This document shows, piece after piece, positions 1 through 7,961 of a stretch of 14,559 bases of DNA. The notes beneath the pieces are model-generated. The model saw only the letters and a list, made by a program, of their open reading frames with translations, had not been told where the DNA came from and made no database searches. Numbering within the stretch: the stretch's first letter is position 1; each line of letters starts with the position of its first letter. The position numbers and the translations under genes are program-made. The DNA comes from CAYUXF01 sp964448755. Its GTDB lineage: Bacteria > Margulisbacteria > Termititenacia > Termititenacales > CAYUXF01. The stretch covers positions 1 to 14,559 of the forward strand of contig CAYUXF010000038.1 of NCBI GenBank assembly GCA_964448755.1, in the 5' to 3' direction.

Positions 1-128
1 AAATTATAAAATTTCTTTTTCTAATTCTATTGTTGTGTCTATTATTATTTCGTAAATGCTTTTTCTGGCGGTAAAGACTAACATGTCTATTTTATCCGGC
101 TTTTACTTAATTTTACTTGAAGGTTAAA
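1..128. other. 5' gene-free stretch before pabBC
   Basis: No convincing gene or promoter is seen here. The stretch is very AT-rich and ends in an imperfect tandem repeat, TTTTACTTAA/TTTTACTTGA (101-120), directly ahead of the pabBC ribosome site. A 26-codon ORF lies on the minus strand (84 down to 4) without a Shine-Dalgarno; I do not call it a gene. No TGNTATAAT element of the kind found elsewhere in the window is present, so pabBC may be transcribed from a promoter left of the window. Confidence 0.5.
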
Positions 129-1790
129 ATGCGCCAAATGGAACAACCTTTTTTTATTACTAAAGATCAAAATAAGTTAATTGTTTTTAAACAAATGTAT
201 AAAAAGATCAGGGTCAATGGACTTAACTTTAAACGTGCTTTGCAAATTGTTGAAGAGGAGACCGCTAAGAATAGATATGTTGTTGCCGCTTTAGACTATG
301 AACTTGGCGAGAATTTACTACCTTCTTTACATGGCTCTTTTTTAAATAAGGGCTGGCTTTTGTTCTTTAATGAATATGAAGAAGTTTCTGGTTTAGAAAG
401 CGAGTTTTTTGCGCTAACAAACTTTAAGCTGGAAATGCAGAGAAGTGAATATGAAAAAAAATACCAAACAATTATTGCAGAGATAAAAAAAGGAAATACT
501 TATCAAATAAATTTAACTACTTTTTTAAAATTTAATTTTTATGGTTCGGTATTAGGGTTTTTTAAATATATTTTAACCCGGCAGGAGACGCCATATAATT
601 CATTGTTTTTTGACGGCAAAAAATATATTTTATCCGCTTCACCGGAACTTTTTTTTAAAATTGAAAACGAGGAGATCACGGTCAAGCCAATGAAGGGAAC
701 AGCGCCGTTGTCTGCTGGCCGAGATTTTTTAGCTAGCGATGAAAAAAATTTAGCGGAAAATGTGATGATCGTCGATCTTTTGCGTAATGATCTTGGGCGG
801 ATCTGTCAGAAGGTAAAAGTAGACCGTCTTTTTGATGTTGAAAAATACCAATCGCTTTATCAGATGACATCCACTATAACCGGTAAACTTATTAAGAAAA
901 ATTACTACGAAATATTTAAAGCGCTTTTTCCCTGCGGCTCGGTGACAGGCGCACCTAAAATAAGCAGCATGAAAATTATAAAACGTTTAGAAAGAGGTCG
1001 CCGCGGTATTTATACCGGAGGGATTGGTTGTTTTTCTCGCGATGTTGTTGTTATGAGTATCCCTATTAGGACTATTGAAATAGAGGGAACTCAGGCAAAA
1101 ATGGGAGTAGGGAGCGGCTTAACTATTTGTTCTGATTATAGTGATGAATACCGGGAGATCATTTTAAAAACAAATTTTTTGCGAAAACAAAATAATTTTT
1201 ATCTCATTGAAACTTTATTATGGGACGGCTTGCAGTACCGTGAACTTGAGCTGCATTTAAAACGGCTGAAAAAGAGCGCCGCTTATTTTAAAATAAATTA
1301 CAATGAAAAAAGTATTATAGAGCGATTGCTAGCGGCAACTTTGGATATTTCTCTTAAAAGTAAAATTACTTTGCAGCTCTGGGCGAACGGCCGGATAAAA
1401 GTAATAGCTAATGAATTTAAACCATGGCGAGCCGGCAAAATTAAATTGCAACAGGTACGGCCGCATAAATTTGCCGGCTATAAAACCAGTAATCGTTTTA
1501 ATGCGGACTTGAATGAGTGTATGGAAGTTATCTGGTATACGTCACAAAAAGAGCTTTTGGAGGGTAGTATCAGCAATATTTTTTTAAAAATAAAAGGGCG
1601 TTATTATACGCCGCCGCTCAAGAGCGCTATTTTGCCGGGTCTTGAGCGCAAAAAATTTATTAAGGAAAATCAGGTCCGGATAAAAAAACTTTATTTGTCA
1701 GATCTTCAGCAAGCCGAAGAAATAGTTTTTACTAATTCCGTGCGCGGCGTCATAAAAATAACAGATCTTTCTCTAATAGAGGGATTATAA
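129..1790 (+). CDS. pabBC: Bifunctional aminodeoxychorismate synthase component I / aminodeoxychorismate lyase (PabB-PabC fusion)
   Basis: The N-terminal part (about residues 1-350) is a chorismate-binding enzyme that, with ammonia from PabA, makes 4-amino-4-deoxychorismate; the C-terminal part (about 355-553) is a class IV PLP enzyme that splits this to p-aminobenzoate and pyruvate for folate synthesis. Visible motifs: NTYQINLT, SASPELFF, the PMKGT block with the lysine typical of PabB rather than TrpE (K189), AENVMIVDLLRNDLGR, GSVTGAPK and GVGSGLT. In the lyase half, the PLP lysine is K452 in YKTSNR, followed by the conserved EGSISNIF (E478), ILPGLER and FTNSVRGV. I start at ATG 129, which has AAGG five bases upstream; a TTG at 117 in frame has no ribosome site, and ATG 138 is a second option. 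It overlaps pabA by one base (TAATG). Such fusions are known in several phyla. Cytoplasmic, no signal peptide. Confidence 0.93.
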   Translation: MRQMEQPFFITKDQNKLIVFKQMYKKIRVNGLNFKRALQIVEEETAKNRYVVAALDYELGENLLPSLHGSFLNKGWLLFFNEYEEVSGLESEFFALTNFKLEMQRSEYEKKYQTIIAEIKKGNTYQINLTTFLKFNFYGSVLGFFKYILTRQETPYNSLFFDGKKYILSASPELFFKIENEEITVKPMKGTAPLSAGRDFLASDEKNLAENVMIVDLLRNDLGRICQKVKVDRLFDVEKYQSLYQMTSTITGKLIKKNYYEIFKALFPCGSVTGAPKISSMKIIKRLERGRRGIYTGGIGCFSRDVVVMSIPIRTIEIEGTQAKMGVGSGLTICSDYSDEYREIILKTNFLRKQNNFYLIETLLWDGLQYRELELHLKRLKKSAAYFKINYNEKSIIERLLAATLDISLKSKITLQLWANGRIKVIANEFKPWRAGKIKLQQVRPHKFAGYKTSNRFNADLNECMEVIWYTSQKELLEGSISNIFLKIKGRYYTPPLKSAILPGLERKKFIKENQVRIKKLYLSDLQQAEEIVFTNSVRGVIKITDLSLIEGL

Positions 1791-2353
1791 TGATTTTACT
1801 CATCGATAATTACGACTCCTTTACTTATAATATTTATCAATATTTATGTGAGCTTGGGGAAACGGTTGTTGTTAAATATAATGATAAAATTTTAGTTAAC
1901 GGCGTCTCAAAACTAAACCCGCAGAAGATCATTATTTCGCCGGGCCCGGGCCGGCCGGAGCAGGCCGGTAATTGTTTGAAGATCATAAAAAAATATTATC
2001 GGAAGATACCTTTTTTAGGTATTTGTTTGGGACAGCAGTGTTTAGCGCAGGCTTTTGGCGCTAAAATAGTGGCGGCGCGGGAGATCTGCCATGGTCGTAA
2101 GTCTCTCTTGGCGCATAACAGGACAGGCTTATTTGAAAATTTAACTGAACCTCTTTCTGCGGCTAGATATCATTCTTTAGCAATTGAAGAAAAAACTTTG
2201 CCCGGGTGCTTTAATATAACGGCCAGAGCACCGGATGGTGAGATCATGGGTATTGAACACCAAGCTCTGCCGCTTTTTGGTTTGCAATTTCATCCGGAAT
2301 CTGTTTTTACACCGACCGGGCGAGAAATATTAGAAAATTTCCTTAAAAAATAA
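1790..2353 (+). CDS. pabA: Aminodeoxychorismate synthase glutamine amidotransferase component (PabA/TrpG family)
   Basis: This is a class I glutamine amidotransferase of 187 residues, the usual length for PabA. It hydrolyses glutamine and channels ammonia to the PabB half of the preceding protein. The nucleophile is C79 in GICLGQQ, and the catalytic partners H168 and E170 lie in QFHPES; the oxyanion/entry motifs SPGPGRP and the conserved HGR (101-103) are also present. The start codon overlaps the pabBC stop (TAATG) and is preceded by AGAGGGA, so translation is probably coupled and subunits made in balance. PabA and TrpG cannot be told apart by sequence alone, and in some bacteria one protein serves both enzymes. 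Adjacency to PabBC makes p-aminobenzoate synthesis the main role; no trpE-like gene is in the window. Confidence 0.93.
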   Translation: MILLIDNYDSFTYNIYQYLCELGETVVVKYNDKILVNGVSKLNPQKIIISPGPGRPEQAGNCLKIIKKYYRKIPFLGICLGQQCLAQAFGAKIVAAREICHGRKSLLAHNRTGLFENLTEPLSAARYHSLAIEEKTLPGCFNITARAPDGEIMGIEHQALPLFGLQFHPESVFTPTGREILENFLKK

Positions 2354-2374
2354 ACTGTCTTAAAAAGAACGCTA

Positions 2375-2383
2375 TGTTATAAT
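2375..2383 (+). promoter_or_regulatory. Extended -10 promoter of the diguanylate cyclase gene
   Basis: TGTTATAAT, an extended -10 (TG, one base, TATAAT), lies in the 62-base gap after pabA, 32 bases before the next start codon. No good -35 is seen at 16-18 bases spacing. Predicted transcription start is near 2390, leaving a leader of about 25 bases that contains AGGGG (2399-2403). Confidence 0.7.
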
Positions 2384-2415
2384 TATTGATCTTTTGCTAG
2401 GGGCTGTTTTAAGTT

Positions 2416-3957
2416 ATGTTTTTAAAACATTTGGCGAGTGCAGAGGCTTTTTCTGCTGAAATTGCAAAATTACAGAGGCTCGCTGTTTCTGGTTCTGATT
2501 TTTCGGCTAAAAATTATGTTAAAACTATAGATAATGGTCTTAATTATTTAAAAAAAGAAGATCTCATTAATATTTTAAATAGTTTACCTGTCAGTGTAAT
2601 GTTGGTTAATAGCCAGGGCCGTTTTAAGATAATAAATAATAAATTCACAGAAGTGACCGGCTATCGTTATCAAGAGATACCAGATGAAGAGAGCTGGTTT
2701 TCTAAAATGTATCCAGATCAAGAATATCGTCAGCGAATTTTTGAAAAATGGCAGGCTTCTAAAGATAGCTGGCATATAAATGCTAATCGTGATATTTCTA
2801 TAACCTGCCGCGATGGCACAAAAAAACAAGTTGTTTTTTCTATAGCTAAATTGGCCGATAGTTCTTATTTTGTGACAATGGTCGATATTTCGGAGTTAAA
2901 AGAGGCAGAAGCTAAGCTGCAAAAAAGCGAAGAGAGTTTTTGGCAGATGGCCGATGTTGCTAAAGACCCAATCTATTTATTGGCTGTAGATGGACGTTTT
3001 TTGAAATGGAATAAAGTCACACAGGAATTAGTCGGTTTGCCTGATCTTACTGATAAATATTTTTATAATTTTTTGGCACCTGAAGATAAAAAAGAAGTAA
3101 TTGGTTTTTATGTTGATCAATACATTAATAAAAGAGAGCTGACATATAAAGAGTTTCCGATTTTAACAAAATATGGTGAGGTCTGGCTCAGTCAAAATAC
3201 CGTTCCTAAAAAAGACGAGAATGACAACATAGAAGGTTTCTTGATAATTAGCCGCAATATTACGGAGCAAAAAAAATTACAAAAAGAGCTGGAAGAAAAA
3301 AATAAAAAGCTCGAGGAAGAGAGTGAGAAAAATAGACAGATCTCGGCTTGTGATCCTTTAACGGGCCTTTATAATCGCCGTTATTTTGATACTTTTTTCC
3401 CGCAGTTAATAAAAAGCACTAGCCGGTATCAAAATTCCTTGGCGGTAGTATTTATTGATCTCAATGATTTTAAAAAAGCCAATGATAATTATGGCCATTT
3501 TTTTGGTGATGAAGTATTGAAAGCTTTTTCTCTGCTGCTCAAGGAGTCTGGGCTACGCGAGACGGATATTATTTGCCGTTACGGCGGCGATGAATTTGTT
3601 TTAGTTTTTGGCGGTCTTGAACATGCCGACGCACGGATCAATATAGAAAAAAGAATACAGGGTATTATGGCTAAATGGTCAAAAATAACGGCAACTCGAG
3701 ATATTTTTCAGTCAGCCCATGATCTTAAATTGAGCTTGAGTGTAGGCGTCCGTTTAGTTGATCATCAAGAAATAGAGCGCGAATTGAAACAAGACAATGC
3801 TTTTATTGATAAGATCGTCAAACAGGCCGATGAGGCAATGTATTCGTCTAAAGAATATTATCGGCGTTTTGGTTTAAGCGAGCTAAAATGGCATAATGAT
3901 GCATTATTGGTGTCTGCCGGCAAATATGCTGAGATTGAAAAATATTTACGCCCGTAA
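2416..3957 (+). CDS. Cytoplasmic PAS-PAS-GGDEF diguanylate cyclase
   Basis: This 513-residue protein should make cyclic di-GMP from two GTP in response to a signal sensed by its PAS domains. PAS 1 spans about 50-160 (LPVSVMLVNSQGRFKIINN, ending VTMVDISELKEAE) and PAS 2 about 172-283 (DPIYLLAVDGRFLKWN, ending IISRNITEQ). A charged helix, probably the signalling coiled coil, spans about 283-308. The GGDEF domain (about 311-485) opens with the canonical DPLTGLYNRRYF, has the intact active site GGDEF at 390-394, and carries RETD at 381-384, exactly five residues upstream, which is the inhibitory c-di-GMP-binding I-site. There is no EAL domain, signal peptide or membrane segment. PAS cofactor residues cannot be read from sequence, so the stimulus is unknown. 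AGGGG lies 12 bases before ATG 2416. It has its own promoter, separate from pabBC-pabA. Confidence 0.93.
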   Translation: MFLKHLASAEAFSAEIAKLQRLAVSGSDFSAKNYVKTIDNGLNYLKKEDLINILNSLPVSVMLVNSQGRFKIINNKFTEVTGYRYQEIPDEESWFSKMYPDQEYRQRIFEKWQASKDSWHINANRDISITCRDGTKKQVVFSIAKLADSSYFVTMVDISELKEAEAKLQKSEESFWQMADVAKDPIYLLAVDGRFLKWNKVTQELVGLPDLTDKYFYNFLAPEDKKEVIGFYVDQYINKRELTYKEFPILTKYGEVWLSQNTVPKKDENDNIEGFLIISRNITEQKKLQKELEEKNKKLEEESEKNRQISACDPLTGLYNRRYFDTFFPQLIKSTSRYQNSLAVVFIDLNDFKKANDNYGHFFGDEVLKAFSLLLKESGLRETDIICRYGGDEFVLVFGGLEHADARINIEKRIQGIMAKWSKITATRDIFQSAHDLKLSLSVGVRLVDHQEIERELKQDNAFIDKIVKQADEAMYSSKEYYRRFGLSELKWHNDALLVSAGKYAEIEKYLRP

Positions 3958-3970
3958 TTTGAAATGGCCA

Positions 3971-3979
3971 TGTTATAAT
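3971..3979 (+). promoter_or_regulatory. Extended -10 promoter of the unknown 320-residue gene
   Basis: TGTTATAAT begins 14 bases after the stop codon of the diguanylate cyclase, with no recognisable -35. Predicted start near 3986 gives a short leader containing the strong ribosome site AGAGGGGG (3997-4004) ahead of ATG 4009. This means the 320-residue gene can be transcribed independently of the cyclase gene. Confidence 0.68.
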
Positions 3980-4008
3980 TTAAGCTTAACTATTCTAGAG
4001 GGGGCATA

Positions 4009-4971
4009 ATGGAAGCTACGTTAAAAATATTTTCACTTTTAGAAAATACTAAATTCAGTGCCGATAACGATCTCTATCTTTTGAAAGTAGCGGTCGAGCT
4101 TATTTATGATAAAGGTCTTTCGGTTTGGCAAAAAGGGAGCAAACCGCGGGCTGCTTTTTTAGAACTTTTAGCCGGTAAGCTGGTTATAGATAGAACTACA
4201 GCTGCCGATAAAAAAGAACTGGCGCCGTTAATTGCTTTTTTACAGGGCTTGATGCTACTGACAGCCTCTCTGCTCAATGGTATTGGCCGTCCGCCTGTTT
4301 TTATAAGAGCCAAAGATGATCTTATTAAAATAACTATTTTAAATAAGAACAATAATATAGCTATTAAGCCCGGAGTTTTTGATGAGGGGTTTTTGAGTTT
4401 ACTGCGTGAATTTAAGTATTTACTCTATGGGCAGGCCGGTACAGTAAATTTTAGTCAAAAAGAACTGACTTTAATAAAAGAAACTTTTCGACAGACTAAT
4501 ATTAGATTGAATAATGAGAATAATTTTATAAAAAAAATGGAAAAAGATCCGGCCGTAATTTTTAAAGAAGAAAATAGCGGTAATTTTACGCCGCGCTTTT
4601 TCTTATTGATAGCGGCTCTGCCGGTGCCGGAATTAAATAATTTATTGATCAATATTGGCTCTTATCTGCCGGCCGAATTAGAAGAGGTTAATGAGGATAT
4701 GTTTAAAGTATGTGTGCGGGCTTATTTTACTACCAGTACACAGGAGATGCATGAGCTTTTTAAAAAAGTCCGATTATTATTAAAACTTTATTTTGGCAAA
4801 CAAAAACAGATCGTCATGATCATTATTCGAGAAAAAACCAAAGAGCTTTTTGGCGATATTCTGCGCAATACAGAAATTAAAAAAGCGGTTGCGCAAAATC
4901 TTAAAAATGCCCGCGAGAACCAATTTGAACTGAGAATAAACTTACTTAATAACTTAATAAAAATATTATAA
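4009..4971 (+). CDS. Uncharacterised soluble protein, 320 residues
   Basis: I do not recognise this protein. It is a complete, well-supported ORF with a strong ribosome site (AGAGGGGG), an own promoter and base composition like its neighbours. It has no signal peptide, no clear membrane segment, no cysteine cluster and no obvious catalytic motif. It is lysine-rich and looks mostly helical; the first 110 residues include a hydrophobic stretch (LAPLIAFLQGLMLLTASLL, about 75-93) that could be a buried helix, and the C-terminal third (about 245-320) is a series of amphipathic basic helices. It follows a diguanylate cyclase by 51 bases on the same strand, which could hint at a c-di-GMP link, but no PilZ-type RxxxR plus D/NxSxxG motif is visible. 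It ends one base from the convergent GH116 gene. Confidence 0.8.
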   Translation: MEATLKIFSLLENTKFSADNDLYLLKVAVELIYDKGLSVWQKGSKPRAAFLELLAGKLVIDRTTAADKKELAPLIAFLQGLMLLTASLLNGIGRPPVFIRAKDDLIKITILNKNNNIAIKPGVFDEGFLSLLREFKYLLYGQAGTVNFSQKELTLIKETFRQTNIRLNNENNFIKKMEKDPAVIFKEENSGNFTPRFFLLIAALPVPELNNLLINIGSYLPAELEEVNEDMFKVCVRAYFTTSTQEMHELFKKVRLLLKLYFGKQKQIVMIIIREKTKELFGDILRNTEIKKAVAQNLKNARENQFELRINLLNNLIKIL

Positions 4972-4972
4972 T

Positions 4973-7339
4973 TTATTCTGCTATAAATTCGTTGGCCCAG
5001 ATGGCATTAGGGCGCATGTACATGGTTGCCGTGAAGTGTCCTTTGGTGTCCCAGCCTTCCGGTGTTCTAAAGAAGAAACCGCGGTCATAAATTATATGTG
5101 ACATTGAATTAATAATATTTTCTGCTTCTTTGTAAAGACCATATTTAATGAGGAGTGAACAGAAAGCAAAGTTCGCGCCAACCCAGACATCGCGACCCTG
5201 CTCTGAATCTACCGGCCGATTGTTGGCTTTTTTACCGGAAACCAGACCAAATTTACCGCGGGCGGTTTTTTTGAAATTATACTTATAGATCGTTTTTAAG
5301 GATTTTTTTATATTTTCTGCCGGCAGTAGGTCTCTTTGATCTGTTAAGCTGTTGTACCATTCGCCGATCAATTGGTCGGTCATGATATCACTGTTATTTT
5401 CGCAAAACTTATAATAACGTCCGGTCCAGAGCTTTTTCTCAAAAGTATGTAAAGCTTTTTTTAATATTCTGGCATATTTTCCAGCTGCTTGTTTCTCTTC
5501 TAGTAATTCGGCAGTTTTTTGCATAGCCTGCAGAGCAGCTAACCAGAGTGAACCGCAATAAGCGGAGACGCCGTGCATAACCCAGTTATCGTAGGTTTGG
5601 TCAGGATAACCTTCGTTTTCCGGGATGCCGTCTTTGTCTTGATCCATCTGCAATAAATATTTAAGAGCTTCCTGCATAGCTGGCCAGCAGCTTATTAAGA
5701 AAGAACGGTCCTTGGTGTATAGATAATCGCGGTAAACTAACAAAATGAATTTAGGGTTTAGGTCTTTCCAATAATTGGTATTTTGCCAGGTGTAAGCTGC
5801 CGTTTCGGTAAAAGGGTTTTTCTTTGGTGAGCCGAGATCATGCGGACAAGCTCCTTTAATTTTTTTATGATCGTAATAAATTTTTTGGGCTTTGATCTCC
5901 GGTTTTAAGAGGATATTAGGATTGTCAGCATAATGATTAAAAGGTATTTTTGTTTTAACCGATTCGGAAATGGTTTTGCTGAATTTTTTCATTATTTGCA
6001 GTTCTATTTTTGGCCAGAATTTTAAAAGCGGGAAAGAGCCATAAAAACGGACATCAAGTGTTTCATAAAAAGGATAATCAAAACATTCAAGCAGGCCAAA
6101 ATCGCCGGTTGTTGCATCCCAAAAAGAACCGCCGTCGGCCAGAAAATAGAGTTCGTTAATTAATGCTTTAAAGTAATTTTTTTTAGAATTTTCTGTGGAA
6201 AGCTTTTTGCCAAAATAACTATTTTCAATAATTTCACGGTGCCAGTTATCAATAGTGCTAGACCATTCCGGATAATTTTTAAAGGCCTGAAGTGCCAGCT
6301 TCCAGCTGTTGCGGCCGCTGTTGTTAAAATAACGGGTGTAGTATTTTTCTTTATTAATTTTCGGACCAAAGTGAACTATCGGCAGATCCCAGACTAAAAC
6401 AAAAGGTATTTTTTTCTCTTCACCCGGCTGTAGTTTTGTTTTTACTGCTAGAGCGGCGCCCAAAGCTTGATGTTCTAGTAGATGGATCGGCGGCAGATTA
6501 TTTAAAGTGCCATCTTCGGCAAAAGTATCATATAATTCGCGGCCGGTCCCGTTAGTATAAAAATATTCTTGTGAGAAGATCTCCATGTCTTTTTCAGCAG
6601 CTGTGGCAATAGTTATTTCGCCGTCCATTTCTTCTTCTGCCCGCTTTTTAGTTTGGCCCATAACAACGGCCTGAATTTTTTTCTGGTCAATAGTTATTTC
6701 TTTAATAGTATGTTTTTTGTTGTGATTATTTTTAATGAAAGAGAACCAGTTGTCTTGAACACCTGGCCGCTGATCTTCAAACCGCCAGCCGGTCATATTT
6801 TCCCAGCTGAACATTAAAGAGACTTCGATCTCGTGTGTTGAGGTGTTGCGTAAAGTGTGTTCAAAAACCGCGACTGGATAAGAGGTCTCTTTGTAGTTGT
6901 TAGGTAGGATAGGGGAGAATTGCTCACAGCTGATCTCAACAGGCTGTTTTTTATTGTTAAAAACATAACTGGCTTTAGGATAAGCGGCGGCATAAGTACA
7001 GTTTGTTGGATCATAGGCAGCGGCAAATTTTTTTAATTTTTTATTATTGAATTCGCGGGTAGTTAAAAGGTTAGTGTATTTTTTCCCTGTCTGTAGATCT
7101 TTCTGATAAATATGAAAAGCGCAGCCCTTGAGTTCTTCTTCTAGATGAGCGCCAACTTTAAGATGCCAGATATTGAAATCGCCATAAGGGGAACGGCCGA
7201 TAGTGCCGCTGCCAAAGCCGCCTAAGGGGGCGCCGTGCGGAAAGGAATTAAAAGGCAAATAATGGCCTTGATCGCGCGGTGGCAATTTTTTAATTTTTTT
7301 TAGAGCGGTCGTTTTTATTTTAAAAAGTTCCTTATACAT
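4973..7339 (-). CDS. GH116 family beta-glycosidase (GBA2-like), cytoplasmic
   Basis: This 788-residue protein matches glycoside hydrolase family 116, which includes human non-lysosomal glucosylceramidase GBA2 and bacterial beta-glucosidases/xylosidases. The N-terminal beta-rich domain (about 25-330) opens with the conserved PHGAPLGGFGSGTIGR (34-49) and GDFNIWHL. The catalytic alpha/alpha-barrel (about 365-788) has GDFGLLECFDYPFYETLDVRF, in which E418 aligns with the nucleophile, and YPDQTYDNW (578-586), whose D580 or D584 should be the acid/base; VSAYCGSLWLAAL, GRDVWVGANFAF and EGWDTKG are also family-conserved. No signal peptide or membrane segment is seen, so it should act on glycosides inside the cell; its natural substrate (glucoside, xyloside or glycolipid) cannot be read here. 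AAGGAG lies five bases before ATG. It stands alone among unrelated genes, with its own promoter, and has no sugar transporter next to it. Confidence 0.9.
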   Translation of the reverse strand: MYKELFKIKTTALKKIKKLPPRDQGHYLPFNSFPHGAPLGGFGSGTIGRSPYGDFNIWHLKVGAHLEEELKGCAFHIYQKDLQTGKKYTNLLTTREFNNKKLKKFAAAYDPTNCTYAAAYPKASYVFNNKKQPVEISCEQFSPILPNNYKETSYPVAVFEHTLRNTSTHEIEVSLMFSWENMTGWRFEDQRPGVQDNWFSFIKNNHNKKHTIKEITIDQKKIQAVVMGQTKKRAEEEMDGEITIATAAEKDMEIFSQEYFYTNGTGRELYDTFAEDGTLNNLPPIHLLEHQALGAALAVKTKLQPGEEKKIPFVLVWDLPIVHFGPKINKEKYYTRYFNNSGRNSWKLALQAFKNYPEWSSTIDNWHREIIENSYFGKKLSTENSKKNYFKALINELYFLADGGSFWDATTGDFGLLECFDYPFYETLDVRFYGSFPLLKFWPKIELQIMKKFSKTISESVKTKIPFNHYADNPNILLKPEIKAQKIYYDHKKIKGACPHDLGSPKKNPFTETAAYTWQNTNYWKDLNPKFILLVYRDYLYTKDRSFLISCWPAMQEALKYLLQMDQDKDGIPENEGYPDQTYDNWVMHGVSAYCGSLWLAALQAMQKTAELLEEKQAAGKYARILKKALHTFEKKLWTGRYYKFCENNSDIMTDQLIGEWYNSLTDQRDLLPAENIKKSLKTIYKYNFKKTARGKFGLVSGKKANNRPVDSEQGRDVWVGANFAFCSLLIKYGLYKEAENIINSMSHIIYDRGFFFRTPEGWDTKGHFTATMYMRPNAIWANEFIAE

Positions 7340-7367
7340 AGGGCTCCTTAATCAAATTTGAGCGTGG

Positions 7368-7395
7368 ATTCTAACATATGTTAAAAAATCTTCAA
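7368..7395 (-). promoter_or_regulatory. Promoter of the GH116 gene with overlapping palindrome
   Basis: Reading the minus strand, TTGAAG (7395-7390) is separated by 16 bases from TAGAAT (7373-7368), which is preceded by TG plus one base (7376-7374). This is the best -35 seen in the window, paired with the least perfect -10. A perfect 12-bp palindrome, TAACATATGTTA (7372-7383), occupies the spacer and the first bases of the -10, where a repressor would block polymerase. Confidence 0.6.
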
Positions 7396-7952
7396 TAGAG
7401 TGTCCGTCCGTTTTTTATAAGCCAGCGCCGGCATTCCCGGTATTCCGGAACGGTTAGCTCTACCAGCTGCCAGAAATTTTTAGAATGATTCATTTCCCGT
7501 AAATGACAGACTTCATGGACAACTACATAATGGAGAATTCGCTCAGGCGCTAAGATCAAACGCCAATTGAAATTGAGGTTCTTTTTTTGAGAGCAGCTGC
7601 CCCAGAGCGAGCGGTGCCCTTTAATAAATATTTTTTGATAACTTAAGCTATAAACTAAACAGTAATGTTTTACTAGTTCTGTGATCTTTTCCCTGGCTTT
7701 CTTGCGGAGTTCTTTTTCTTGCTGGGGGTCTATCTTTGTCTTTTGCTGGTCATGGATATTGATCTTTTTTAAGGTTTCAACGATCCAGTTTTTTTTTTCT
7801 TTTAAATAGCGTTCACCTAGATAATAGGGTAGATAATAAGGGATGGTCAGGCGGACCTGTCCGTCCTGGCTGACGGAAATTTTTAAATTTCTGCTGCTGC
7901 GGTGTTTTTTTATTTTTACTGAAATATTTTCACCGAGTAAATAATCTTTCAT
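7392..7952 (-). CDS. YgjP/WrpA-type zinc metallopeptidase-like protein (DUF45, M48-like)
   Basis: This 186-residue cytoplasmic protein belongs to the YgjP-like metallopeptidase family. The N-terminal part (about 10-42) shows the usual basic opening KKHRSSRNLKISVSQDGQV. The family signature HRSLWGSCSQKKNLNFNWR lies at 113-131, followed by the zinc-binding HEVCH (146-150, catalytic E147) and a third ligand region MNHSKNFW (H156). All metal-site residues are present. Members have been called proteases by fold and some have been reported with nucleotide pyrophosphatase activity, so the true substrate is uncertain. It is 52 bases upstream of the GH116 gene, which has a promoter of its own. There is no Shine-Dalgarno, and an extended -10 ends nine bases before ATG, so the mRNA is probably leaderless. 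Confidence 0.88.
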   Translation of the reverse strand: MKDYLLGENISVKIKKHRSSRNLKISVSQDGQVRLTIPYYLPYYLGERYLKEKKNWIVETLKKINIHDQQKTKIDPQQEKELRKKAREKITELVKHYCLVYSLSYQKIFIKGHRSLWGSCSQKKNLNFNWRLILAPERILHYVVVHEVCHLREMNHSKNFWQLVELTVPEYRECRRWLIKNGRTLY

Positions 7953-7961
7953 AGAGCATTA

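Noticed and set aside
4..84. Minus-strand 26-codon ORF (MLVFTARKSIYEIIIDTT...) at the left edge
   Set aside because: The residues look protein-like, but there is no Shine-Dalgarno, no clear promoter, and a stop codon lies a few codons upstream; too short to support without conservation data.
101..120. Tandem TTTTACTTAA/TTTTACTTGA as a regulatory repeat or origin iteron
   Set aside because: Only two imperfect copies in a very AT-rich stretch; chance is sufficient.
117..128. TTG start for pabBC twelve bases upstream of the chosen ATG
   Set aside because: No ribosome site precedes the TTG, whereas AAGG is well placed for ATG 129.
1786..1791. TATAAT at the pabBC-pabA junction as a promoter
   Set aside because: It overlaps the stop/start codons, lacks the TG extension and would remove the ribosome site and start of pabA.
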